This document shows, piece after piece, positions 1-8,035 of a stretch of 29,493 nucleotides of DNA. The stretch is from Bacillota bacterium. GTDB lineage: Bacteria > Bacillota_E > JAJZYS01 > JAJYTV01. Location of the stretch: contig JAJZVM010000041.1 of assembly GCA_021845645.1 (NCBI GenBank), positions 1 through 29,493 of the forward strand, given 5' to 3'. Positions within the stretch are counted from its first letter, which is position 1; each line of letters opens with the position of its first letter. Below the pieces are notes generated by a model that was not told the origin of the DNA, made no database searches, and was given only the letters and a program-made list of their open reading frames with translations. Both the position numbers and the translations under genes were made by a program.

Positions 1-2
1 AA

Positions 3-21
3 GATGCGGACGTTCCGCATC
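3..21. other. perfect 8-bp stem-loop at window edge
   Basis: GATGCGGA (3-10) and TCCGCATC (14-21) form a perfect 8-bp stem with a 3-nt loop. No T-tract follows on the plus strand. It lies about 210 nt beyond the stop codon of the minus-strand MFS gene, so it may end a transcript entering from either side. The neighbouring gene lies outside the window, so its role is open. Confidence 0.3.
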
Positions 22-165
22 GCTTCCCCGGGGCAGACGATCGGGGCACTCGAGACCCGCCACGCTTCCACTCGGACCGCAGGCAACGGTGCCCCGCCGC
101 ACCTGCCCTACAGCTGTCGCACGCAGCGGCCCGCCCGCCCTTCAGGGTCGCCAGGCGGCATGCGG

Positions 166-191
166 CCGGCCTGAGGGGAGAGTCGGGCCGG
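166..191 (-). terminator. candidate stem-loop downstream of MFS gene
   Basis: CCGGCC (166-171) and GGCCGG (186-191) pair over a 14-nt loop, about 39 nt past the stop of the minus-strand MFS gene. It is GC-rich with no clear T-run, so it is only a weak terminator candidate. Confidence 0.2.
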
Positions 192-229
192 ATCGGCGCG
201 AGTAGAGAGGCGAGGCGTTGCCTCGGGCT

Positions 230-1411
230 TCAGGCGGTGCGATGCTCCGCCGTCGCCATCAGCAGCGGTCGGATGCTGAGGAACGCGAGAATGAGGAGGA
301 CAGCTGCCAGTTCCAGGCCCAAGCTCAGTCCGATGCGGGACGCCGCGTAGCCGATGGGCAGGATGAGCAGGGCGCCCACCGCGTTGCCCATTCCGGCCGA
401 AATGCCGGAGCCGAGGGCCGGATTCTCCTTGAAGATGTCCTGTCCGATCAGGGTGGTGACGGGCGACGCACTGAAGAGAGCGATCCCGACTAGCGCGAGA
501 ATGGGCCAGAGGGCATACCCGCGTGCGAAGGGCAGCACGATCAGGAGCAGGGTGCCGACGATCGAGGCGCCCCAGAGCACTGTGGCACTGCCGAAGCGGT
601 CGCGCATGAGTCCGCCGGCCAGATTGCCCAGGATGCCGACGCCGATCATGGTCGTGACGAGCGATGCGCCGAGGATGACCGAGCCGCCGTGGTGACGCCA
701 GAGCAGAGGCACCAGCGTGGTGACGGTGGAGATGGCGCCGGCCCTGAGGCCGTTGAAGGCGACGAGTGCCGCGGCGGGCCGCAGGTGCTGCCGGAAGTGG
801 ACGGGAGCCTGCTTGGCGGTGCGCTTGGCCAGTTGCGGCACGACGCGCATGAGCCATGGCCAGGTCACCACCACGGCGACTCCTACGAGCCACAGGTGAT
901 CGAGGCCCGCGGCGGTGGCGAGCAAGGTCGCCACGAGCGGGCCGATCGCCCGGCCGAACTCCCCGCCGATCATGAAAGCCGACATCGTCAGGCCCGGCCG
1001 TTTGCCCGCGAGGCTCCTCGTCAGGGCCATGGCCTGGGGATGGAAGAGCGTCGTACCGAGTCCCGAGAGGAACAGGCCGACCGCCATGCCGGCATAGCCA
1101 GGCGACAGCGCGACGAGTGTCACACCCACCACCGAGAGGAGGGGTCCGCCCAGAACGAACCAGCGGCCACCGACACGGTCGGCGAGGAGTCCCGAAAGGG
1201 GCTGCAGGGCCTGGCCGAACATGAGGATGGTCATCAGGGTCGTCAGCAGGAAGAGTGGAACATGCCGTTCGACGGCGATGAGCGGCAGCAGGCCGGGGAG
1301 GTAGTTCGCCAAGGCGTCGTTGGCCAGGTGGCCCCAAATCAGCGCGGCGAATCCGGACGGGTGGAATGCGGTACGCGACTGTCCTTGCACTGGAATGGAT
1401 GTGTTCGCCAT
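230..1411 (-). CDS. MFS transporter, fosmidomycin-resistance (Fsr)-like
   Basis: Twelve-segment inner-membrane transporter of the major facilitator superfamily, 393 aa. The hydrophobic segments alternate with short loops. The loop between TM2 and TM3 carries a motif-A-like LLADRVGGR, and FHPQA after TM4 is typical of the Fsr branch (proton-driven efflux of fosmidomycin-like small anions). The start is the ATG at 1409-1411 because AAGGAGGA lies 5 nt upstream; the open frame continues upstream to 1666, but that part is arginine/proline-rich and not transporter-like. It is transcribed away from the AHL-lactonase-like gene with a 549-nt gap, so probably from its own promoter. Efflux by this branch is known; the substrate here is inferred only from family resemblance. 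Confidence 0.8.
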   Translation of the reverse strand: MANTSIPVQGQSRTAFHPSGFAALIWGHLANDALANYLPGLLPLIAVERHVPLFLLTTLMTILMFGQALQPLSGLLADRVGGRWFVLGGPLLSVVGVTLVALSPGYAGMAVGLFLSGLGTTLFHPQAMALTRSLAGKRPGLTMSAFMIGGEFGRAIGPLVATLLATAAGLDHLWLVGVAVVVTWPWLMRVVPQLAKRTAKQAPVHFRQHLRPAAALVAFNGLRAGAISTVTTLVPLLWRHHGGSVILGASLVTTMIGVGILGNLAGGLMRDRFGSATVLWGASIVGTLLLIVLPFARGYALWPILALVGIALFSASPVTTLIGQDIFKENPALGSGISAGMGNAVGALLILPIGYAASRIGLSLGLELAAVLLILAFLSIRPLLMATAEHRTA

Positions 1412-1960
1412 GGGGTCCTCCTTGCACGGGCAGGAGCCTCTAGCATCTCGCCATGAGTGCTGTGGCCAGGCCACGGCGGGTGCGTCCAGAGAGCCTATCC
1501 TTCGGTCGATGCGGGCGCGCCTGCGGCTCCGCCGGCTCGTGCCTTGACGCCTTGATGCGCCGGGTGCGGCTTTGCGGGACGACTCGGAACGGCCTTCTGG
1601 CGGATGGCATCCGCGTCTTCCAGGGCCAGCAAGCCCTAGACTAGTCCATTCCACTGCTAGAAGCACGCGCCTCCCGCACCGTCATGCCAGGGACATGGGC
1701 ACCAAGCCGCCTGAGCGGCGCAGAGGGGACCGTCCGGCGCCGCGCTGTATGCATGGCCAGGGCTGCATCGCAGGCCTGGGGGCAGATGACTTGGCCGGTG
1801 GCTCGCGGTGGACCTATCCGCTGCGCGCCAAGCAAGGACGCCGACCCTGCGCGCGCGCCCTCCCGACGTCCGTCAAGAGGGCGCGTGTCCTGGGCCAAAG
1901 GTGGTGGGCAGGGCAGCGGGGGGCTTTCCCCGTTGCCTTGCATGCGCCGCTCCCAGGGGG
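1412..1960. other. 549-nt gap without a convincing gene
   Basis: No reading frame here looks like protein; all are arginine-, proline- and alanine-rich shadows. Two dyads stand out: GCGGATG-G-CATCCGC (1600-1614), a near-perfect 15-bp palindrome about 190 nt upstream of the Fsr-like start and a possible operator, and the stem-loop at 1854-1885 listed separately. No tRNA-like fold or clear promoter was recognised. Confidence 0.5.
1854..1885 (-). terminator. 9-bp GC-rich hairpin after the MBL hydrolase gene
   Basis: CGCGCCCTC (1854-1862) pairs perfectly with GAGGGCGCG (1877-1885) over a 14-nt loop. It lies 76 nt beyond the stop codon of the minus-strand lactonase-like gene. No T-tract follows, so Rho-independent function is uncertain. 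Confidence 0.35.
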
Positions 1961-2707
1961 CTAACCCATGCGTGCCTGCCAGAACGCCTCGTGCTGCTGG
2001 TCCGGGTCATGACCGAAGAAGACGGCGGCGCCCGTGCTGCGCGCGACATCCTTGAGACGCGCGACGCTGCGGCGGCCTGTGTCGGGGTCCTCCTGCGAAC
2101 CGGGAATGTCGCTCTGCCAGTTGTCGAGGGTGTAGACCGCGTCGATCGTCAGTAGGATCGGCCGCCCCTCCTGTGGTTCCAGGTAGATGGAAAGATGCCC
2201 CGGCGTGTGGCCGGGTGTGTGCAGCAGGGTCACACCGGGCGTCGGCTGGTAGTCGTCGCCGATCGGGCGGTAGTCGAGGGTGGGGTCCGAGCATTCGGGC
2301 GGGTAGGCGCCAGACCGGCCGGCTTCCATCTCGCGCGGATGCACGTAGACCGGCTGCCGCCGGAAGAGCTGGTTGCCGCCGGCGTGGTCGAAATGCCAGT
2401 GCGTGCTGATGAGGGCGTCGATGTCCGGGACCCCGACGCCTTGGCGCGCCAGCACCTCGTCCACCCAGTCGTGCGGAGCCATTTCGGGCACGATCATCGG
2501 CGGCTGGCCCGGCTCGTCGAAGTAGTGTCCGTTGCCGATGCACGCCTTGGGCATGCCCGTGTCCACAAGCAAGAGCCCATCGGTGGAGCGCAGCAGATAC
2601 ATCCAGGCGGGTGCCCGCACCAGCCTGCCTGCCGGGTTTCCCATCTTGTAGATCGACCAGTCGACACGCGAATAACCCGCGCAGAGCAGCCGGACTTCCT
2701 GGAGCAT
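1961..2707 (-). CDS. metallo-beta-lactamase-fold hydrolase, AHL-lactonase (AiiA)-like
   Basis: A 248-aa cytoplasmic dinuclear-zinc hydrolase. The MBL signature H-x-H-x-D-H is present as HWHFDH (residues 103-108). Further on come a TPGHTPGH segment (third histidine), an LTIDAVYT segment giving the bridging Asp and the Tyr that AiiA-type lactonases keep two residues after it, and the final histidine in FFGHD. Enzymes with this set open the lactone ring of N-acyl-homoserine lactones (quorum quenching), and the length matches the family. The start chosen is the ATG at 2705-2707 with GGGAGGG 7 nt upstream; the frame extends 20 codons further but without a ribosome site. No LuxI/LuxR gene is seen nearby, so another lactone or ester substrate is possible. 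Confidence 0.8.
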   Translation of the reverse strand: MLQEVRLLCAGYSRVDWSIYKMGNPAGRLVRAPAWMYLLRSTDGLLLVDTGMPKACIGNGHYFDEPGQPPMIVPEMAPHDWVDEVLARQGVGVPDIDALISTHWHFDHAGGNQLFRRQPVYVHPREMEAGRSGAYPPECSDPTLDYRPIGDDYQPTPGVTLLHTPGHTPGHLSIYLEPQEGRPILLTIDAVYTLDNWQSDIPGSQEDPDTGRRSVARLKDVARSTGAAVFFGHDPDQQHEAFWQARMG

Positions 2708-2964
2708 CGGCACCCTCCCGTCGCAACGCGGCTTTGGCGCACGGCACACGGTCTGCAGCTTCGACACCGGCCCGGAGAGGCCCTGCGGGCGTCACGGCCC
2801 TGCCGCACGTGGGCATCCCTGGCCCCGGCGCGTACACGGGGGACACCGTGTGGGCGATGCCCCCGTGTCAGTTTGTCGGAAGGAAGAAGGCGCCCTTTGC
2901 TGCTGAGTCCTCAGTCGGCTTCTAGGGGCTCGCCGGTGGCGCCGAGGTTGCGCGGCACCGTCAC
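2708..2964. other. 257-nt non-coding gap
   Basis: It lies between the start of the lactonase-like gene and the decayed MFS remnant, both on the minus strand. Apart from the ribosome site of the lactonase-like gene I see no gene, strong dyad or recognisable promoter. Confidence 0.4.
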
Positions 2965-3400
2965 TCACAGCCCGACGCCCAGCGCCAGCCCGCAGACGCC
3001 GCCGAAGAGCCACGAGAAGCCGACGCCGTTCGTGAAACCTGCGAACAGCATGCGTGCCACGGTGACGGGAACGGAACGGGTGAATGCGAACATGGCGATG
3101 GCGACACTCGAGACGGTGAACATGATGGCCGAGGAGACGCGGATCGGCCACTTGCCGAAGTAGCCGGTCCTGAGCTCCCCGAGGACCATTCCGGCCGCGA
3201 ACGCGGCGTTGATGAGTCCGTAGGCGAACGCCTCGGCGTAGAGTGTTCCGTCGATCCAGAACGGCAGCAGCGTAAACGCCGCCATGAAGGCGAGGTTGCC
3301 TGGCAGGATGATCGGGAGGGAGCGGCAGCAGTGCCGGCAGCTTGCGTAGCGAGACGAACGCCTCGCGCAGGTGGCGCCGAATCCGCATCAACTGCCTGCT
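2965..3400 (-). pseudogene. MFS transporter remnant (part of the C-terminal half, frameshifted)
   Basis: Read on the minus strand, one frame gives a loop typical of the middle of an MFS protein, LREAFVSLRKLPALLPLP. The reading then continues in another frame as IILPGNLAFMAAFTLLPFW and on through about four membrane segments to GLALGVGL and a stop. The switch falls in a CTCCCTCCC run near 3310-3318; removing one base joins the two parts. The N-terminal six-helix half is absent upstream and the last helices are missing, so this is a decayed fragment and not just a sequencing slip. The left boundary is the stop; the right boundary is approximate. No intact relative is adjacent apart from the two other MFS genes of the window, which are not obviously close to it. 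Confidence 0.65.
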
Positions 3401-3634
3401 CGCGCGGCGGCAGGGTCCGCCTCTTCCTCGGCGGCTTGCGGCCGCGGGCACCGAAAGCGACTTCGGCCCTTGTTCCGCAAGGACGCGGATCATGAGCCAG
3501 ATCGCGCGTGAGGCGGATCATCAAGTGCAGAGCGCGACGTCAAAACGCTTCGGCCGATGTTGTCGAAGGCTATCGCTGCAGGCACGTGCAGAATCGGTGG
3601 ACAGCAGCGTGGCGCGTGGGCTGGTGCTGTCCGG

Positions 3635-4957
3635 TCAATCGTCGTCCGAAGAGGCGCCACTTGGGCGGACGAGGCGGGTCAGGGGGAGAAGGAGCAGGAT
3701 CAACAGCAGGCCGACGATCATCCCGTTGCCGAACAGGAAGGCGAGAGGTGTGTGTAGGCTGCTCCAAGTGGACCTCGGCACACCCATGACACCGATGCCG
3801 AGCAGGATGGGGCCAGTGACCACGAGCGATCGCGAGAGTCCTAGCCCCTCGCGCGTCAGATCGGACACGCCGATGGCCAGGAGCTGGCCGAAGGACGCCA
3901 GTAGCGCGGCGTAGACGACCGGGAGCGGCAGATCTGTCACGATCCTGCCGACGTCGGGCACGAAGCCCAGCAGCGCGAAGCAGACGGAAAAGAGGAGAAA
4001 CGGAAGCCGTTCGGCGTTCCCCGTGAGCGAAACAAAGCCGGCGTTCGATGCGTACGGGATGGCCCCCGGTACGGCGAACAGACCCGAGACTGCGATGGAC
4101 ACGCCGTTGACGGTGATCGTGCGTCGGATGACGTCCGGCGAGATATCGGCACCCGTAAGAGCGTGCATGGCCCTCAGACTGGCGAGAAGATTGGAGAGAA
4201 GCAACACCGCCGTCAGCATGGAGGGCGCCAGCACGCCGGGTACGAGATGCGGACGACCCCAGGCGAACATAGTGGGCAATGCCACCGCGGGTCCTGGGGG
4301 CAGGACCGTGAACGGCAACCGCAGGCCGGCCCAGAGCACGACCCCGGCAGCCACTCCGAGCAGCAGGCTTGCACCGCGCCAGAAGCCCTTGCCGAACATC
4401 GACAGGCAGGTCACGATCGCGAAGGTTGCGGCACCGACTGCGATTCCGGGCAGGAAGGGCGGCGACCCGATGATCGCTGCCGCCATGGAGGGCGCGATCT
4501 GCGCCGGCAGCAGAATCATCAAGGCGCCGGTGACCGCCGGCGTGAAGAGGCTGGCGAGCGCGGTGATGCCGCGGCGCCACAGCGAGGCCACCAGGAGCAG
4601 CGCTCCGGCGGCGAGCATGCCGTACTCAAGCGCCGCTCGCAGACTCGCCTCGGACATGCCGACCGTCGGAGCGAGCAGGCCCAGAGACACAAACACGCCC
4701 CACCACATGCCTGCGGGGCCTTCCACGATCGGCAGACGGTGCCCGAAGACGGCCTGGATCAGGGACATGACACCGGTCACGAGAAAGATCCGTTCAGCCA
4801 ATTGGGCCGCACTGGCGGGGCCGAGGTGCAGCGCCGATGCGACCACGAAAGGCACCGGAAGAGTGTTGGTGGCTGCGAAAGCGAGCCATTGCAGGGTCAG
4901 CACCGCCAGCGGCGCCTGGCTTGTCTTGAACCGCACGGCAGGGACCTTGCCGCACAA
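3635..4957 (-). CDS. NCS2-type nucleobase (uracil/xanthine) permease relative
   Basis: A 440-aa inner-membrane protein with about 12-14 hydrophobic segments, likely a proton- or sodium-coupled importer of uracil, xanthine or a related ring compound. The NCS2/NAT signature N-x-G-x(4)-T is visible as SNAGFVSLTG, followed by the conserved region LLGFVPDVGRIVTDLPLPV. The family's QH motif in TM1 appears here as QW (in LTLQWLAF), a departure from most characterised members. The chosen start is TTG (4955-4957) with a GGAG/GGGG-rich stretch upstream; an in-frame GTG at 4934-4936 is an alternative. No purine or pyrimidine catabolic genes surround it. It lies just downstream of the GntR gene on the same strand with an 87-nt gap, so the two might be co-transcribed. 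Confidence 0.75.
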   Translation of the reverse strand: MCGKVPAVRFKTSQAPLAVLTLQWLAFAATNTLPVPFVVASALHLGPASAAQLAERIFLVTGVMSLIQAVFGHRLPIVEGPAGMWWGVFVSLGLLAPTVGMSEASLRAALEYGMLAAGALLLVASLWRRGITALASLFTPAVTGALMILLPAQIAPSMAAAIIGSPPFLPGIAVGAATFAIVTCLSMFGKGFWRGASLLLGVAAGVVLWAGLRLPFTVLPPGPAVALPTMFAWGRPHLVPGVLAPSMLTAVLLLSNLLASLRAMHALTGADISPDVIRRTITVNGVSIAVSGLFAVPGAIPYASNAGFVSLTGNAERLPFLLFSVCFALLGFVPDVGRIVTDLPLPVVYAALLASFGQLLAIGVSDLTREGLGLSRSLVVTGPILLGIGVMGVPRSTWSSLHTPLAFLFGNGMIVGLLLILLLLPLTRLVRPSGASSDDD

Positions 4958-5044
4958 GGAAGCACCCCCACTCCGCGTTCAGCAGTCGGATGCCACCGCT
5001 CGCGACATGGGGGCCCTTCTCTGGCCCGGCCGGAAGAACTCTGG

Positions 5045-5812
5045 TTAGCCCGGAGTCCCGGAAGGCGCGGGTGCGCCGACCCTTGGCGTCATGGTCTGCA
5101 GTTCGTCTGGCAGGTCCGCCGACTCGATAGGCGTCCATCCTGCCGGGAGCGGTGGCCAGGTGCCCAGGATGGCGTAGGAGGCCGTGAAGAGGTGGATGCG
5201 CATGCTGCGGTCTGCCGCCTCGGGATCACGGTTCTGAATGGCCTGGAAGAGGTTGCGGTGCTGGCCGTAGTAGGTGCGGACGCGAGGAGGGGTGAGCGAG
5301 CGGTTCTTGAGGAACCCCCAGGTCGAGGTGCTGCGTTGGTTGAAGATGTCTTCGGCCGACCGGCTGAGGAGCGCGCTGCGCGTGGCGTGCGCGATGGCGA
5401 GATGGAACTCGTTGTCCCAATGTTCGAAGTCGGCGTCTGCGCGCTCGGATTCGGCGAGAAAGTGTTCGATCTGCTCGAGGTCGGAGCGCGTCGCGCGCAC
5501 CGCACAGAGCTGGGCGATGTAGGGCTCGATGGCGAAGCGCGCTTCCATCAGCATCTCTGGGTTCAGATCGTCGCGGTCGGGCCGGGCTCCGCGCACAAAA
5601 GTCCCGAGCCCACGCCGGGTCTCCACGACGCCCAGGGTGCTGAGGTGCTGCATCGCCTCTCGGATCGTAGCGCGGCTGACGGCGAACTGCTCGGCCAACT
5701 GACGCTCCGCGGGAAGCTTCTCGTCCTGCGCCAGCCGGCCTTCGGTGATCGCGGCTAGAATCTGCTGTGCGACGTCCTCTTTTGCGGTGTTCTGCGCTAC
5801 CTTGCGGAACAT
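5045..5812 (-). CDS. GntR-family (FadR/FCD-type) transcriptional regulator
   Basis: A 255-aa DNA-binding regulator. The N-terminal winged helix (about residues 5-75) contains the GntR signature LPAERQLAEQFAVSRATIRE, ending in GLGTFV. The C-terminal all-helical FCD domain senses small ligands, often organic acids. Its usual metal-binding residues are visible in WDNEFHLAIAHAT, QHRNLF and RSMRIHL. The start is given as the ATG at 5810-5812, where FadR proteins usually begin (MFRKVAQ); an upstream in-frame ATG at 5846-5848 would add 12 residues but has a poorer ribosome site. The gene is divergent from the large catabolic cluster, with the cluster promoter between them. It is therefore most likely the local repressor released by the pathway substrate or an intermediate. 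Confidence 0.88.
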   Translation of the reverse strand: MFRKVAQNTAKEDVAQQILAAITEGRLAQDEKLPAERQLAEQFAVSRATIREAMQHLSTLGVVETRRGLGTFVRGARPDRDDLNPEMLMEARFAIEPYIAQLCAVRATRSDLEQIEHFLAESERADADFEHWDNEFHLAIAHATRSALLSRSAEDIFNQRSTSTWGFLKNRSLTPPRVRTYYGQHRNLFQAIQNRDPEAADRSMRIHLFTASYAILGTWPPLPAGWTPIESADLPDELQTMTPRVGAPAPSGTPG

Positions 5813-5865
5813 ATCCTTCCACCCCTTGGTCAGGCCACCTGACAACATGTGGAGCGAGACCTAAC

Positions 5866-5898
5866 CACTTGACTTCACTTGCTAAGATACTACACTTG
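5866..5898 (+). repeat. three CACTTG direct repeats over the promoter
   Basis: CACTTG occurs at 5866-5871, 5876-5881 and 5893-5898. The first two are 10 bp apart, one helical turn, and the third overlaps the -10 box. Such an array in a divergent control region suggests binding of a regulator along one DNA face, but the sites are short and could be coincidence. Confidence 0.35.
5869..5896 (+). promoter_or_regulatory. sigma70-like promoter of the catabolic cluster
   Basis: TTGACT (5869-5874) and TACACT (5891-5896) are spaced by 16 nt, a good -35/-10 pair upstream of the E1 alpha gene. Transcription would begin near 5903 and give a leader of about 85 nt. Three CACTTG copies overlap it (5866-5871, 5876-5881, 5893-5898). 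Confidence 0.5.
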
Positions 5899-5918
5899 GG
5901 GTGCAAACACCAGCCGGC

Positions 5919-5938
5919 GTACCACGCATGTGGTACAT
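5919..5938. promoter_or_regulatory. inverted repeat, candidate GntR operator
   Basis: GTACCAC (5919-5925) and GTGGTAC (5930-5936) are perfect inverted arms around GCAT. The overlapping ATGTGGTACAT (5928-5938) fits the GT-N3-AC core of FadR-subfamily GntR operators. The site lies just downstream of the predicted transcription start, a position suited to repression of the cluster by the adjacent GntR protein. Confidence 0.45.
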
Positions 5939-5987
5939 GAAAAAACTGGCGAATTGCAGGCGGACGAGAAACTTAGCACGGGAAGCG

Positions 5988-6971
5988 ATGTCGATGGCTG
6001 AACTGAACGAGCTGGGTAAGGGTAAGCGGATAGACCTCTATCGCACCATGGTCACCATCCGCAAGTTCGAGGACCAGGTAAATCAGTTGTATCTGGCAGG
6101 CAAGATGCCCGGATTGGCCCATCTCTACAGCGGTGAGGAAGCTGTGGCGGTGGGCGTGTGCGCCAATTTGACCGAGACCGACTACATCACCAGTACCCAC
6201 CGTGGACACGGTCACGCTTTGGCCAAGGGCGCCGAAGTGCATCTCATGTTTGCCGAACTGCTCGGCAAGGCGGCAGGCTACTGCGCCGGCAAGGGCGGAT
6301 CGATGCACATCGCCGACCAGGAGCGGGGCAATCTGGGCGCAAACGCCATCGTCGGCGGCAGCGCCGGTATCGCAGCCGGCGCTGCCCTCTCCTCCAAGAT
6401 GCGCGGCTCAGGACAGGTTGTGGTCAGCTTCTTTGGTGAGGGCGCAATGAACCAGGGCTTGATGTACGAAACCATGAACATGGCGTCCCTGTGGAAACTG
6501 CCGGTCGTGTACGTCTGCGAGAACAACCTGTACGGCGAGTACACAGCCTACCAGGAAGTGACGGCAGGGAGTCTCGCCGCGCGTGCGCAGGCATTGGGCA
6601 TCCCGACCTACGAGGGCGACGGACAGGATCTCGCCGAGGTCTTCAGGACCGCCGCCGAGGCGATCGAACACGCGCGCGGCGGAGACGGGCCCGTCTTCCT
6701 CCTGTACACGACGTACCGCTACTCCGGTCACCACGTAGGTGACATCAACCGCAGCTACTACCGTTCGCGTGAGGAAGAGCAGGAGTGGCGCGAGCGGCGC
6801 GACCCGATCGTCATCGAGGAGGAGCGCCTGCTTGCGCAGGGTGTGGCCAGTCGCGACGAACTGGATGCCGCCGTCGCGGAATCCGAAGCGACTGTAAAGC
6901 ATGGCGTGACTTTCGCTCTCGAGGCCCCCTATCCGGAGCTGAGCGAGGTGGACCGTCATGTCTACGCTTGA
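5988..6971 (+). CDS. acoA: TPP-dependent dehydrogenase E1 alpha subunit (acetoin/2-oxoacid dehydrogenase type)
   Basis: A 327-aa alpha subunit of a heterotetrameric E1 that binds thiamine diphosphate, cleaves acetoin or a 2-oxoacid and passes the acyl group to the E2 lipoyl arm. Typical segments are STHRGHGHALAKG, GKGGSMHI and LGANAIVGGS. The TPP-binding block is FFGEGAMNQG, then LPVVYVCENNLYGEYT. The normally GDG start of this block reads GEG (Glu151), a conservative change at a Mg2+ ligand. A short alpha subunit starting near LYRTM fits the acetoin dehydrogenase class. The start is the ATG at 5988, though the ATG at 5994 has better spacing from GGGAAG. The open frame back to 5901 contains the operator and leader, so it is not used. 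It overlaps the beta gene by 14 nt. The exact substrate is inferred. Confidence 0.85.
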   Translation: MSMAELNELGKGKRIDLYRTMVTIRKFEDQVNQLYLAGKMPGLAHLYSGEEAVAVGVCANLTETDYITSTHRGHGHALAKGAEVHLMFAELLGKAAGYCAGKGGSMHIADQERGNLGANAIVGGSAGIAAGAALSSKMRGSGQVVVSFFGEGAMNQGLMYETMNMASLWKLPVVYVCENNLYGEYTAYQEVTAGSLAARAQALGIPTYEGDGQDLAEVFRTAAEAIEHARGGDGPVFLLYTTYRYSGHHVGDINRSYYRSREEEQEWRERRDPIVIEEERLLAQGVASRDELDAAVAESEATVKHGVTFALEAPYPELSEVDRHVYA

Positions 6972-7968
6972 GTCGCACGCGGAGGCGGCCACGGACCGCG
7001 TCATCACGATGGCTGAGGCCGTGCGTGAGGCGATCTCGGAGGAGATGCGCCGCGACCCCACCGTGTTCGTCATCGGTGAGGACATCGCCGAGGCCGGTAC
7101 GCCGTTCAAGGTTCTGAGCGGGCTCGTGCAGGAGTTCGGCACTGGTCGCGTCATCGACTCGCCAATCTCGGAGCAGGGTATCACGGGCATCGGCGTCGGG
7201 GCAGCCATGACCGGGATGCGGCCGATCGTGGACATCATGTTCGGAGACTTCCTGCCGCTGGCTTCAGACCAGATCATCAATCAGGCGGCCAAGGTGCACT
7301 ACATGTCGGGCGGCAAGCTCAAGGTGCCCATGGTCATCCGTACGAATCTCGGTGCGACACGCCGGTCGGCCGCTCAGCACAGCCAGAGCCTGCATGCGGT
7401 GTTCAGCCACATTCCCGGGCTCAAGGTCGCCGTGCCCGCTACCCCCTACGACGCCAAGGGTCTGCTCAAAGCGGCCATCCGCGACGACAATCCCGTGCTC
7501 TTCTTCGAGGACAAGATGATGTACACGACTCGCGGGCCAGTGCCCGAGGGCGAGTACGTGCTGCCGCTCGGCAAGGCTGCGGTGCTGCGCGAAGGAACCG
7601 ACATCACGCTCATCGCGACCAGCAGCATGGTCTTCGTGGCGCTCGAGGCCGCGGAGCTCCTGCAGGCGGAAGGCTGCGCAGCTGAGGTCATCAACGTGCG
7701 CACCACGTCCCCGCTGGACGATGAGACGCTCGTGCAATCGGCAATCAAGACCGGCCGGGTCATCGTGATTGACGAGGGGTACCAGCGCTACGGGACGACG
7801 GCGGAGATCGCCTCGGTGGTGGGGGAAGGCGCCTTCTACCACCTGGACAAGCCGGTGCAGCGAATGGGCGCCATGGATGTTCCCGTTCCCTTCTCGCCGC
7901 CGCTCGAGGATCTCACCGTCCCCACCGCGGCCCAGGTGGCGGAACGGGCGCTGAGGCTCTGCCGATAG
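6958..7968 (+). CDS. acoB: TPP-dependent dehydrogenase E1 beta subunit
   Basis: A 336-aa beta subunit of the same E1, carrying the pyrimidine-binding half of the TPP site and the transketolase C-terminal domain. Characteristic segments are VFVIGEDIAEAG near the start, VIDSPISEQGITGIGVGAA with the catalytic Glu, the loop AQHSQSLHAVFSHIPGLKV, the donor of K+/structure FFEDKMMY, and the C-terminal domain with VINVRTTSPLDDETL and VIVIDEGYQRYG. The length equals that of AcoB/PdhB. It starts inside the end of the alpha gene (ATG at 6958), implying translational coupling and equal subunit amounts. The matching E2 and E3 genes lie further along the cluster. Confidence 0.9.
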   Translation: MSTLESHAEAATDRVITMAEAVREAISEEMRRDPTVFVIGEDIAEAGTPFKVLSGLVQEFGTGRVIDSPISEQGITGIGVGAAMTGMRPIVDIMFGDFLPLASDQIINQAAKVHYMSGGKLKVPMVIRTNLGATRRSAAQHSQSLHAVFSHIPGLKVAVPATPYDAKGLLKAAIRDDNPVLFFEDKMMYTTRGPVPEGEYVLPLGKAAVLREGTDITLIATSSMVFVALEAAELLQAEGCAAEVINVRTTSPLDDETLVQSAIKTGRVIVIDEGYQRYGTTAEIASVVGEGAFYHLDKPVQRMGAMDVPVPFSPPLEDLTVPTAAQVAERALRLCR

Positions 7969-8035
7969 GCATTTCCGACCGCCAGAGATCCACGGCCTGA
8001 TCGATGGCATTCCCACATGAGGGAGGTTCCAAGGC

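Noticed and set aside
108..1427. Long minus-strand frame overlapping the Fsr-like transporter
   Set aside because: Arg/Pro-rich translation with no hydrophobic segments; the overlapping frame is a clear 12-helix transporter with a strong ribosome site.
5901..5987. N-terminal extension of E1 alpha from the GTG at 5901
   Set aside because: It would begin at or before the predicted transcription start and would encode the operator region; the conserved protein begins after 5988, where a ribosome site is present.
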